This document shows positions 1-8,074 of a stretch of 47,763 nucleotides of DNA, piece by piece. Location: positions 1 through 47,763 of the forward strand of contig JBDTVS010000172.1 of assembly GCA_040007095.1 (NCBI GenBank), in the 5' to 3' direction. The stretch is from JBDTVS01 sp040007095 (lineage in GTDB: Bacteria; Acidobacteriota; Vicinamibacteria; Vicinamibacterales; CAVVIG01). Position 1 is the first letter of the stretch. Each line of letters starts with the position of its first letter. The notes under the pieces were generated by a model, which saw only the letters and a list, made by a program, of their open reading frames with translations, made no database searches and was not told the origin of the DNA. A program made the position numbers and the translations under genes.

Positions 1-345
1 CGGCCGGAGCCGCGCAGCCCTGGCGCGATAAACCTCGGGACGGTCGCCCGGCCGGCAGCGCGCAACCCTGGCGCGACAAACCTCGAGACAGTCGCCCAGC
101 CGGCAGCGCCCAACCCTGGCGCGACAAACCTCGGGACAGTCGCTCGGCCGGCAGCGCCCAACCCTGGCGCGACAAACCTCGAGACAGTCGTCCGGCCGGT
201 GGCGCCCAACCCTGGCGCGATAAACCTCGAGACAGTCGTCCGGCCGGCAGCGCGCAACCCTGGCGCGACAAACCTCGAGACAGTCGTCCGGCGGGCAGCG
301 CCCAACCCTGGCGCGATAAGCCGCGAGACAATCGATCGAAGGGCG
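1..345. repeat. 48-bp direct tandem repeat, about seven copies
   Basis: The core CCCTGGCGCGA recurs at 18, 66, 114, 162, 210, 258 and 306, giving an exact 48-bp period. Copies differ by scattered substitutions (GATAA/GACAA, GGG/GAG, GCC/GTC), and the last copy is degenerate. The period is a multiple of three, so frame 1 stays open from position 1 to 516 and would encode a 16-residue repeat containing NPGATNLETVV. Most differences between copies would change the amino acid in that frame, which argues against a constrained protein. The array may continue left of the window. I read it as a non-coding minisatellite-like array; the tail of a repetitive protein is the less likely alternative. Confidence 0.85.
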
Positions 346-516
346 ACGCACAGAGCGCGAAGCAGGCGGTCCCACCACGCGAGCCTGATTCGGAAACTCA
401 AGACGTTCGACGGAAGAAGCGAGACGAATCGGTTCCCCAACGCCGCTCGACCCGAAAGCCTGGAACCGACAGGCGGGATTCTTAGACCAGTCATCTCCAT
501 CCGCCCTATCGCGTGA

Positions 517-980
517 GTCGACGAGAGGTGGCCCTGAATCCATGCCGGGCCGCGGCGTCGAGCCTCACGTGAACACATTTGTCGATCGCACAGTTCAAAA
601 CAGCCAGAATTGTCGACTCCTGGATTCCGCCAGAATTCGGCGCTGATCAATCGGGAACCTGATAAGAACCGGCGCAATTTTGAAGCGTCTGCATCGCGGT
701 GCGGCATCAGGCTGCCCTAATCGCGGGCGATGCACAGCAGGCAATCCTTCACTATCGACAAGGCTGTCGATTCGTCGCCCGATCGCTGCAAGAACGTGTG
801 CGCTGAAATCCAGACATCACCCGCGATCGTCGTCACTTCACCCGCAATTCACCCACCGCACACCGTCTACCGCCGTGGTTTGAGTCTTGCACAACGCTGG
901 CAGCACCAACTTCAGACGGTGTGTTCTCTATGCGCGTTTCTTCTCTGGGCCGCACCACGAAGTGCGCCGGAAAGGCTGCT
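517..980. other. non-coding stretch before the first TonB receptor
   Basis: Only short overlapping reading frames with no recognisable protein features occur here. The stretch separates the tandem repeat from the first receptor gene and should hold that gene's promoter, but I see no convincing -35/-10 pair. A purine-rich GGAAAGG at 969-975 is the likely ribosome binding site for the start at 981. Confidence 0.5.
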
Positions 981-3920
981 ATGCGTGAAGGACGTCGAAT
1001 CCTCGCGGTCGCGTTGGCGATCGTACTCTTCGTGGCCTCATCTGCTTCCGCACAGGAAGCCAGCGTGGTCGGCACGATCGCCGATGAATCGAAGGCCGTT
1101 CTTCCCGGCGTGACCGTCACCGCAACCAATCTGGACACCGGCGGCCTGGCGGTCGCGGTCACCGACGAGCGCGGCGAATACCGTTTGCCGAAGCTGCCGC
1201 CCGGCCGGTACAAGTTCCAGGCCGAGCTCTCGGGCTTCGCGACGGTCGTCATTCCTAATCTCGAACTGCTCGTCGGGCAGAACGGCACGGTGCCGTTCAC
1301 CCTGAAAGTGGCGGCCGTCAGCGAGGTGCTCACGGTCACCGCCGAAGCACCATTGGTGGACATCTCGACGTCGCAAGTGGCGGGAAATGTCAATCGACGG
1401 CAGATGGAGGAGTTGCCGCTGCAAGGCCGCAACTGGATGGAGTTGTCGATGATGGTCAAGGGCATCACGACCAACAACGTCACGAATCAACCGGGCGTGA
1501 GCAACGACGACTTCTTTCAGCTCAACCTCGACGGCCAGCAGATCACCCAGAAGCTCGCGGGATCGAGCTTTGGTCAACCGGCATTCAGCCGCGATGCGAT
1601 CGCGGAATTCCAGATCGTGACGAGCCAGTTCGACATCACGCAGGGGCGATCGGTCGGAATCCAGGTCCAGGCCATCTCGAAGTCCGGCACCAACACCAAC
1701 TCGGGAAGTCTGTACGGCTTCTTCCGCAGCGACACACTCAATGCCGCGGACAAAGTCGCACATCAGGTACTGCCGTACTCGGATCAGCAGGTGGGCGGGA
1801 CATTTGGCGGTCCGGTCATCAAAGACAAGATGCAGTACTTCGCGTCCTACGAGTACGAGCGCCAGCCGAGCACGATTTTCTCGGCGCCCGCGGCGTTGCC
1901 AGGCGAGACATTCACGTTCCCGTCAAAGACCATCCAGAAAAGCGTGCTGGCACGCGTCGACATGGAGTTGTCGGCGAAGGATCGTCTGACCACCCGGGCG
2001 TCGCGCTGGGATTGGGACAATCCGTTCAACCTGGGCGGCGGCGGCTTCCCTTCGACGGCGTCGGTGCTCGGCCGATATGCCACCAACGTCCTCGGCACCT
2101 GGTCGCGCGTCATCAGCAACAACAAAGTCCAGCAGGTTCGGATCGGCTACGACAACTTCTTCTTCTCGCAAACACCCCTGGCTGACGTGGTCGGCACACC
2201 CCAGTACGACTTTCCGGGCTTGACGATCGGTGCTCCGTACAACCTTCCCAGCGTGGAGAAGCAGACCATCATCGAAGGCCGCTACGACCTGAACTGGCAC
2301 AAGGACAAGCACGACCTGAAGTTCGGCGGCGAGTACCTCTCCGTCGACCACTCAGGCTACTGGCACATCCTGAAGAATGGACGGTTCACCATGACGTCGG
2401 TGCCGTCGAATCTGGCGGATCTCATTCCGGCGAGCGCGGCGTTCGATCCGCCGACGTGGAATCTGGCGGCGCTGTCGCCGTACGTCCTGCGCTTCGACCA
2501 GAACTTCAACCAATCAGGCTGGTTGATCGACGTTCCGCGGCCGACCGTGGCTCTGTGGTTCGGCGACAACTGGCGCGCCGGCGATCGTTTGTCGATCAAC
2601 GTCGGCGTCCGCTGGGACGATGACTTCGGCGTGTTTTCGCCGCCGAATGTGCCCGTCACCTCGATCCCGATCAACAACGGCGTCCAATCCGGCGATTTCG
2701 GCTACAAGACCGGGATGCACGACCATCGCGACATCGCGCCGCGCGCCGGGTTCGCATTTCAGGTGTCTCCGTCGCTGGTCATCCGAGGCGGCAGCGGCAT
2801 CTACTACGGCCTGCCGTTCTCCAACCTGACCTACAGCCAACAGGTGTTCAGCGAAACGGTCACCGGATCGTTCACGCCCGCGAAGAGCGGGTTGTGTCCG
2901 GACGGTTCGCTGTTCATCACCAACCCAACCTGCGGCGTCACGTCGGCGCAGTTCTTCTCGGGTCAAGCGGCACTGCCCGCGCAGTCGCCGCGCATCATCA
3001 GTCCGGACTATCAGAATCCCTACACCTGGCAGAGCAGCATCGGCTTCCAGAAGCAGCTGAACGCGGTCACCGGTTTCGAGGCCGACCTCACCCACTACAA
3101 CGAGTACCACGACGGCCGCAGCTACGATCCCAACCTGTTCTACGATCCTGCGACCGGCTACAGCGTCAATCCATCTCTCGGGCGGCCGAATCCGGCCTAC
3201 ACGCAGATCATCTACTACACCAGCAACGGGCGCCGTGATCAGACGCAACTGTCCACCAGCCTGACCCGGCGCTTCAAGCACCACTTCCAGGCGGGCGCCA
3301 CCTACACGCTGATGTTTGCCATGCACGACGACGGCGGCCTGGGAATTTCGTCGCCTGGCGCGAACAACCAGTTCGACCTGCTCGCAGGCGAGTACGCGAC
3401 CTCGAGCGACTTTCAGCGCAACACCGTGCGGGCATGGACGATCTATCAGATGCCGTGGGGTCTCAGCACCAGCGTCTCCTACTTCTACGGGTCGGGATCA
3501 CGGTACTCGGCGAGCATTGCGTCCACCCCCTACGGCAAGCCGGGAAGCAATCGGCTGAACCTGCTGACGTCAGGCGCAGCCGCTCCCGCGATCGTGATCC
3601 CGGCCGCGATCGCCGACCGGTTCGACGGGCCGTCGACGATTGCTTCCGGCGCGGTCATCCCGCGCAACGCCCTCGAGGGACTGCCGATGCACAAAGTGGA
3701 TCTGCGGCTCACCAAGGACGTGAAAGTGGCCGGGAACCTGAAAGTGTCCTTCATCGGCGAGGTCTACAACCTGTTCAACCGCGACAACTACGGCAGCTAC
3801 AACACCTCGCTGAGCGCCACGAATGCGGCGCAGACTGCGGTCTTCGGACAACCCACGCAGAATCTCGGCAACGCATATGTGCCGCGCGAAGGTCAGCTCG
3901 CGTGCCGCATTTCGTTCTGA
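981..3920 (+). CDS. TonB-dependent receptor, Oar-like, with N-terminal carboxypeptidase-regulatory domain (copy 1)
   Basis: Outer-membrane receptor of about 979 residues, expected to import a substrate with energy from TonB/ExbBD. The open frame extends to 921. I choose the ATG at 981 because GGAAAGG precedes it and the protein then begins with a clean signal peptide (MREGRRILAVALAIVLF, cleavage after SASAQ). A carboxypeptidase-regulatory-like beta-sandwich follows (VVGTIADESKAVLPGVTVTA, about residues 27-110). The plug contains RRQMEELPLQGRNW, and the long beta-barrel ends in aromatic RISF, as expected for outer-membrane insertion. It resembles the receptors at 11287 and 26737 but is the most divergent of the three. 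An acetamidase/formamidase gene starts 67 bp downstream on the same strand, suggesting an amide substrate. The true ligand cannot be read from sequence. Confidence 0.9.
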   Translation: MREGRRILAVALAIVLFVASSASAQEASVVGTIADESKAVLPGVTVTATNLDTGGLAVAVTDERGEYRLPKLPPGRYKFQAELSGFATVVIPNLELLVGQNGTVPFTLKVAAVSEVLTVTAEAPLVDISTSQVAGNVNRRQMEELPLQGRNWMELSMMVKGITTNNVTNQPGVSNDDFFQLNLDGQQITQKLAGSSFGQPAFSRDAIAEFQIVTSQFDITQGRSVGIQVQAISKSGTNTNSGSLYGFFRSDTLNAADKVAHQVLPYSDQQVGGTFGGPVIKDKMQYFASYEYERQPSTIFSAPAALPGETFTFPSKTIQKSVLARVDMELSAKDRLTTRASRWDWDNPFNLGGGGFPSTASVLGRYATNVLGTWSRVISNNKVQQVRIGYDNFFFSQTPLADVVGTPQYDFPGLTIGAPYNLPSVEKQTIIEGRYDLNWHKDKHDLKFGGEYLSVDHSGYWHILKNGRFTMTSVPSNLADLIPASAAFDPPTWNLAALSPYVLRFDQNFNQSGWLIDVPRPTVALWFGDNWRAGDRLSINVGVRWDDDFGVFSPPNVPVTSIPINNGVQSGDFGYKTGMHDHRDIAPRAGFAFQVSPSLVIRGGSGIYYGLPFSNLTYSQQVFSETVTGSFTPAKSGLCPDGSLFITNPTCGVTSAQFFSGQAALPAQSPRIISPDYQNPYTWQSSIGFQKQLNAVTGFEADLTHYNEYHDGRSYDPNLFYDPATGYSVNPSLGRPNPAYTQIIYYTSNGRRDQTQLSTSLTRRFKHHFQAGATYTLMFAMHDDGGLGISSPGANNQFDLLAGEYATSSDFQRNTVRAWTIYQMPWGLSTSVSYFYGSGSRYSASIASTPYGKPGSNRLNLLTSGAAAPAIVIPAAIADRFDGPSTIASGAVIPRNALEGLPMHKVDLRLTKDVKVAGNLKVSFIGEVYNLFNRDNYGSYNTSLSATNAAQTAVFGQPTQNLGNAYVPREGQLACRISF

Positions 3921-3987
3921 GGGAACGTCGAAGGACTCACGACTTCTGAACGCAGAGCTGAAGGTCGTTCTTTCACTGGGAGGGCTC

Positions 3988-5220
3988 ATGCGACCGACAT
4001 TCGATAACACACGAAGGCGATATCGTGGCTCGCTGCTGATCGTTTCGATTGCCGTCTGCGTCGGCCTGGTCAGCTGGGGTGATGGGGGAGTGACGGCCCA
4101 GGGCCGCTCCGCGCCGCAGGCAGCGACGGCAGCCGCAACTTCAGCGCTCGCTCCGGTGCTCACTCCGGCGGCCTATGTGCGCTCAACGCCGGAGAACGTC
4201 GTCCTCGGTTCGTTCCCAATCGATCGGCCGCCGGTGCTGAAGGTTGCATCCGGCTCGGTGGTGCGGGTGGACACGCTGTCGCAGCGAGGGACGACCCAGC
4301 AGGAGGATCCCGTCACGTTTCTCGGCAAGTTGGGGGTCAAGCCTGACGAGATCCTGCAGGACGTGCGAGATCTCTGGGCGGCCAGAGCGGCGCGGCCGCA
4401 GGACGCACGCGGCGGGGGCGGACACATTCTCACGGGTCCCATCTACGTGGAAAGCGCGGCCCCCGGCGACACGCTGGCCGTCGAGATGCTCGAACTGACC
4501 ACCCGCGTGCCGTACGGGATCAATGCCACGAGCTCGACCTCGGGCGTATTCGCACCCACCTACGGCGCGGAGCCAGGCGATCGCCTGCCGAATATTCCTC
4601 CAGGGACCATTCACCTGATTCGAACGGGCATGTCGCACGGACGCGCGGTCGCGTTCTTCTCCGACTCGATTCAGGTGCCGATGAGCCCATTCATGGGCAC
4701 GATGGCGGTCGCTCCGGAGAACCCCACCGTGGGGCAGCCGGGCGTCAGGACCGCCGGCATCCAGACATCAGGGCCGCCGGGGCCATACGGCGGCAACCTG
4801 GACTTCCGGGATCTGAAAGTTGGAACCACCCTGTACCTCCCGGTTTTCCACCCGGGCGCGCTCTTCTACGTCGGAGATCCGCACGGCGTCCAGGGGGATG
4901 GTGAAGTGAGCGGCAACGCTCTCGAGCAATCGCTGAGCGGCGTCTTCCGCTTCACGGTGCTCAAGGGCAAGACCATTTCAGGGCCTCGCGCCGAAACGGC
5001 GACGCAATACTTCATGATGGGAATCGACACCGATCTGGAGCGGGCGACACGCAAAGCGGTCCTCGAAACGATCGACTTCCTCGTGAAAGAGAAAGGGCTC
5101 ACGCCCGCCAAGGCCCTGTCGCTCTGCAGCATCGGCATCGATTTCCGCATCGCGGAAATCGTCGACGGTACGCAGGTGGTGGTCGGCGCGGTCCCGAAGA
5201 GCCTGTTTCTCGCGCCGTAA
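3988..5220 (+). CDS. acetamidase/formamidase family protein, exported
   Basis: Predicted 410-residue amide hydrolase of the FmdA/AmdA family, which releases ammonia and a carboxylate from small amides. The ATG at 3988 follows the ribosome site CTGGGAGGG; the longer open frame from 3823 overlaps the receptor and lacks such a site. The N-terminus has a hydrophobic segment (SLLIVSIAVCVGLVSW), so the enzyme is probably exported. Family motifs include GPIYVESAAPGDTLAVEMLE, PYGGNLDF, LPVFHPGALFYVGDPHG and QGDGEVSGNALE. The end is intact. It lies directly downstream of the first TonB receptor, probably in the same transcript, and converges with the PEGA gene with only 3 bp between stop codons. A second, shorter relative is at 17806-18879. 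The exact substrate is unknown. Confidence 0.88.
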   Translation: MRPTFDNTRRRYRGSLLIVSIAVCVGLVSWGDGGVTAQGRSAPQAATAAATSALAPVLTPAAYVRSTPENVVLGSFPIDRPPVLKVASGSVVRVDTLSQRGTTQQEDPVTFLGKLGVKPDEILQDVRDLWAARAARPQDARGGGGHILTGPIYVESAAPGDTLAVEMLELTTRVPYGINATSSTSGVFAPTYGAEPGDRLPNIPPGTIHLIRTGMSHGRAVAFFSDSIQVPMSPFMGTMAVAPENPTVGQPGVRTAGIQTSGPPGPYGGNLDFRDLKVGTTLYLPVFHPGALFYVGDPHGVQGDGEVSGNALEQSLSGVFRFTVLKGKTISGPRAETATQYFMMGIDTDLERATRKAVLETIDFLVKEKGLTPAKALSLCSIGIDFRIAEIVDGTQVVVGAVPKSLFLAP

Positions 5221-5223
5221 GCG

Positions 5224-6027
5224 TCAGCGGCTTGCTGGAGGATCGCCCTTCTTCAACCGATCGCGCGCCTTCTCGACGTCGCGGTGAAACACGAACAGCC
5301 GGTCGGCGTTGCCGTCGGGATCGGTGAAGACGAACGCCTTTCCCTTCTGCGCTTTCACCCTCAAGCGCTTTTCCAGATAGTCCACCTGAAACGTCTCGAG
5401 CTCCTGCAGCGCGACGCTGAACCCATCGTCTTTGTCGGTGGTCTCGTAGTGAAGTCCCTGCGGCGTCGCGGTCAGCTGGCCGCGGCACGAGCCCATGCGG
5501 TGGCCGTGCACGACCGCGATCTTCGCATCGAGGCGGACGTCTTTCAGCTTGATCAGTAGATCGCGGGGACCTGCAACGACGTCGAGCGTTTCGGCGACGC
5601 CGTCGTAGCCTGGCGCCGACACGTTGAGCCGGTGCGTCCCCGGCTTGACGTTGGGGGCCGTCACCGGCGTCGCGCCGATGAAGACTCGGTCGATGAAGAC
5701 TTGCGCGCCGGGGACGTCGCTGTCGATGCGAAGGACGCCGGCCGCGGGCGCCGTTTCAACCGGCTCGGGAGACGGCGGCGGCGCCGCTTTCGTGGGCGGT
5801 GCTGGCTCGCGGCGAGCGATCCGCGACGCCGGTTCTGACGGCACCGGCTTCGGCTCGTCCTTCGCTGCGGGCGGTTCAGGCTGCCGCTGCACGGCTTGCG
5901 GAGCGGATCGCTCGACCGGCGAGACCGGCTCGGCAGGCTTCGGTTCAGGACGCGTCAGTTTGAAGGCGGCGAAGGCGCCCGCCAGGACGACCGCGAGGAA
6001 GACGACGACGAAGACTTGACGGTTCAC
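5224..6027 (-). CDS. membrane-anchored PEGA-domain protein
   Basis: 267 residues beginning with GTG. A single N-terminal membrane segment (VFVVVFLAVVLAGAFAAF) is followed by a Pro/Glu/Lys-rich linker of about 65 residues. A PEGA domain comes next at about residues 95-160 (GVLRIDSDVPGAQVFIDRVF, then GTHRLNVSAPGYDG). A C-terminal domain of about 100 residues (KIAVVHGHRMGSCRGQL onward) resembles small PH-like folds seen after PEGA domains. PEGA domains are usually extracytoplasmic beta-sandwiches, so I infer an envelope protein with a periplasmic tail. The gene is divergent from the Ada/AlkA gene (86 bp between starts) and convergent with the acetamidase. Function is unknown. The start has only a weak ribosome site. 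Confidence 0.75.
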   Translation of the reverse strand: MNRQVFVVVFLAVVLAGAFAAFKLTRPEPKPAEPVSPVERSAPQAVQRQPEPPAAKDEPKPVPSEPASRIARREPAPPTKAAPPPSPEPVETAPAAGVLRIDSDVPGAQVFIDRVFIGATPVTAPNVKPGTHRLNVSAPGYDGVAETLDVVAGPRDLLIKLKDVRLDAKIAVVHGHRMGSCRGQLTATPQGLHYETTDKDDGFSVALQELETFQVDYLEKRLRVKAQKGKAFVFTDPDGNADRLFVFHRDVEKARDRLKKGDPPASR

Positions 6028-6098
6028 GTTCGGATCTTACCGTGGCCCGGTGGTGGAAACAGGTCCGAAAACGGCCAGACGCACAGCCGCGGCTCCGT

Positions 6099-6104
6099 CA
6101 TAAT
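6099..6104 (+). promoter_or_regulatory. candidate -10 element (CATAAT) just upstream of the Ada/AlkA start
   Basis: CATAAT lies ten bases before the ATG at 6114, in the context GTCATAATCGACG. There is no Shine-Dalgarno sequence before the ATG. A transcript starting about seven bases after this box would have almost no leader, so the mRNA may be leaderless. Inferred from spacing only; no good -35 box was found. Confidence 0.35.
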
Positions 6105-6113
6105 CGACGATAG

Positions 6114-7529
6114 ATGGAGTTCGATCTGGACCACACAGTCTGCGACCGGGCGCGGCTGGCGCGCGACGCACGTTTCGACGGACGTTTCTTCATCGGCGTG
6201 ACGTCGACCGGCGTGTATTGCCGGCCGGTGTGTCCGGCGCCGCAACCGAAACCGAAGAACGTACGGTATTTCCCCTCGGCGGCGGCCGCTGCGGAAGCTG
6301 GCTTCCGACCCTGCCTGCGCTGCCGGCCGGAAGCATCGCCGGGAACGCCGGCGTGGCTGGGAGCCTCGGTCAGCGTATCGCGGGCGCTGAAGCTCATCGG
6401 CGAGAGTGCGCTCGATGACGGCGGAGTGGAGGACCTCGCGGCACGACTGGGCATCGGTTCCCGCCATCTGCGGCGTCTGTTTCTCAAGTATCTGGGCGCG
6501 ACACCAGTAGCGGTCGCTCAAACCCGCCGCGTGCACTTCGCCAAGAAGCTGATCGACGAAACCAACTTGACCATGACCGAGATCGCGATGGCCTCCGGCT
6601 TCGGCAGCATCCGACGGTTCAACGCGACGTTTCAGAATCTGTACGGCCGATCCCCCGGAGAGTTGCGCAGGACGACCGCGCGGGTTCGGAACGGTCACGA
6701 AGCCGGTCACTACACGTTCCGGATCGGCTACCGCCCGCCCTACGACTGGCCGTCGGTGATCGAATTTCTCGCCGCGCGCGCGACTCCGGGCGTCGAAACA
6801 GTGACGGCCGGAGAGTATCGCCGAAACATTTTTCTCGACGAACACGACGGAGTCGTCGCGGTTCGTCCGGTACGCGGGAGCAATTCCCTGGAGCTGGATA
6901 TTTCCTACCCCAATCCGTCGGGACTGTTCCGGATTGTCGAGCGAATGCGGAGGGTCTTCGATGTGGGGGCTGACCCGGCAGAAGTTTCCAGGCACCTCAG
7001 AAGAGACCCGACGCTCGAACGCTCGGTGCGGGCGCGTCCAGGACTGAGAGTGCCTGGCTGTTGGGACGGGTTCGAGTTGTCAGTGCGCGCGATTCTCGGT
7101 CAACAGGTTAGCGTCAAGAGCGCCACCACCATGGCCGGCCGGTTGGCTTCTCGTTTTGGCTCGCCGGTCGCGGGAGCGGAGGGCGTGCAGTTTCCCACCG
7201 CCACGACCCTCGCCGATGCGGATCTCACGACCATTGGCTTGACGCGGCAGCGAACGGCGTCAATCCGCGATCTGGCCGCGGCGGCGGTACAAGGCGCCGT
7301 GGTGTTCGACAGCCGGCTCGACGCCGACGGCTTCGAGAAAAGCATCACGGCGATCCGTGGCATCGGTCCGTGGACGGCGCAGTACATCGCGATGCGCCTG
7401 GGAGAGCCGGATGCGTTCCCTTCGAGCGACTTGTATCTGCGCCACATCGGCGCACGATCGGAGGCGTGGCGCCCCTGGCGCGCGTATGCCGCCATGCATC
7501 TTTGGAAGCAGGCAGGAGAAGAACGATGA
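6114..7529 (+). CDS. Ada/AlkA fusion: methylphosphotriester-sensing AraC-type activator with DNA-3-methyladenine glycosylase domain
   Basis: 471 residues combining alkylation-damage sensing and base excision. The Ada zinc domain has four cysteines, C36, C40, C67 and C70 (VYCRPVC and CLRC), matching the E. coli Ada ligands; the first is the likely methyl acceptor. An AraC-type HTH follows at about 85-185 (LAARLGIGSRHLRRLF, MTEIAMASGFGSIRRFN). The AlkA part spans about 200-471, with the glycosylase core (ILGQQVSVKSA), the helix-hairpin-helix GIRGIGPWTA-like segment (AIRGIGPWTAQYIAM) and probable catalytic Asp439 (FPSSDLYL). Between Asp439 and the C-terminal EAWRPWRAYAAMHLW the chain is clearly shorter than in typical AlkA, so part of the connecting helices is missing. 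Its stop overlaps the start of the methyltransferase gene (ATGA), so the two are translationally coupled. Probably self-regulated in the adaptive response. Confidence 0.92.
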   Translation: MEFDLDHTVCDRARLARDARFDGRFFIGVTSTGVYCRPVCPAPQPKPKNVRYFPSAAAAAEAGFRPCLRCRPEASPGTPAWLGASVSVSRALKLIGESALDDGGVEDLAARLGIGSRHLRRLFLKYLGATPVAVAQTRRVHFAKKLIDETNLTMTEIAMASGFGSIRRFNATFQNLYGRSPGELRRTTARVRNGHEAGHYTFRIGYRPPYDWPSVIEFLAARATPGVETVTAGEYRRNIFLDEHDGVVAVRPVRGSNSLELDISYPNPSGLFRIVERMRRVFDVGADPAEVSRHLRRDPTLERSVRARPGLRVPGCWDGFELSVRAILGQQVSVKSATTMAGRLASRFGSPVAGAEGVQFPTATTLADADLTTIGLTRQRTASIRDLAAAAVQGAVVFDSRLDADGFEKSITAIRGIGPWTAQYIAMRLGEPDAFPSSDLYLRHIGARSEAWRPWRAYAAMHLWKQAGEER

Positions 7530-8017
7530 ATTATTGCTATGTCGATAGCCCCGTGGGCAGATTGCTGGTCGCGGGAGACGAGAACGCGGTCCGGCGCATC
7601 GAGTTTCCACAGGACGGTACGCCTGGACATCCCGAGGCAGGCTGGCACGAATCAACCGACGGGCCGATTCAGGAGGCGGTCCGCCAGTTACGGGAGTATT
7701 TCAACGGAGCCAGAACCGAGTTCGATCTGCCGCTGGCGCCGGAAGGCACACCGTTCCAGCGCACCGTTTGGCGTCGACTGCAACAGATCCCGTACGGGCA
7801 GACAATCTCTTACGGAGAACTGGCGAGGCGCGTCGGCAATCCCAAAGCGTCGCGGGCGGTGGGTGCGGCCAATGGCTGCAATCCCCTGCCAATCGTGATT
7901 CCCTGCCACCGCGTGATCGGCGCCAATGGCAAGCTGACCGGGTTCGGCGGGGGACTGCCCACCAAGCAACTGCTGCTGTCGCTGGAGGCGGGGCCCAACA
8001 AGAACTATCCTTCGTGA
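7526..8017 (+). CDS. ogt: methylated-DNA--[protein]-cysteine S-methyltransferase
   Basis: 163-residue suicide repair enzyme that transfers the methyl group from O6-methylguanine (or O4-methylthymine) to its own cysteine. The active-site motif is intact: IPCHRVIG with Cys127. The DNA-binding helix region TISYGELARRVGNPKASRAV and the conserved GGLPTKQLLLSLE end are also present. The ATG at 7526 overlaps the preceding stop codon (ATGA) and follows AGGAGAAGAACG in the upstream gene. Length is typical for the family without an Ada domain, which here is supplied by the neighbouring gene. Together the two genes form a two-protein equivalent of the E. coli Ada/AlkA/Ogt response. Immediately after the stop lies the short repeat CTTTGTGTTCTTTGTGGTT. 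Confidence 0.95.
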   Translation: MNYCYVDSPVGRLLVAGDENAVRRIEFPQDGTPGHPEAGWHESTDGPIQEAVRQLREYFNGARTEFDLPLAPEGTPFQRTVWRRLQQIPYGQTISYGELARRVGNPKASRAVGAANGCNPLPIVIPCHRVIGANGKLTGFGGGLPTKQLLLSLEAGPNKNYPS

Positions 8018-8038
8018 GCTTTGTGTTCTTTGTGGTTC
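8009..8038. repeat. short intergenic repeat (CTTTGTGTTCTTTGTGG type)
   Basis: The sequence CTTTGTGTTCTTTGTGGTT around the end of the methyltransferase gene belongs, as I recall, to a degenerate phrase scattered in intergenic DNA of many environmental bacteria. It is often mistranslated as FVSFVFFVV in spurious frames. Only one copy occurs in this window, so the call rests on recognition, not on repetition here. Confidence 0.4.
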
Positions 8039-8074
8039 AAAATGCGCGCGGCCTGAAACACAGGATCGCTTTTA

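Noticed and set aside
1..345. CRISPR array
   Set aside because: The whole 48-bp unit repeats, with point differences along it. There are no unique spacers of constant length between identical repeats, and no cas genes are near.
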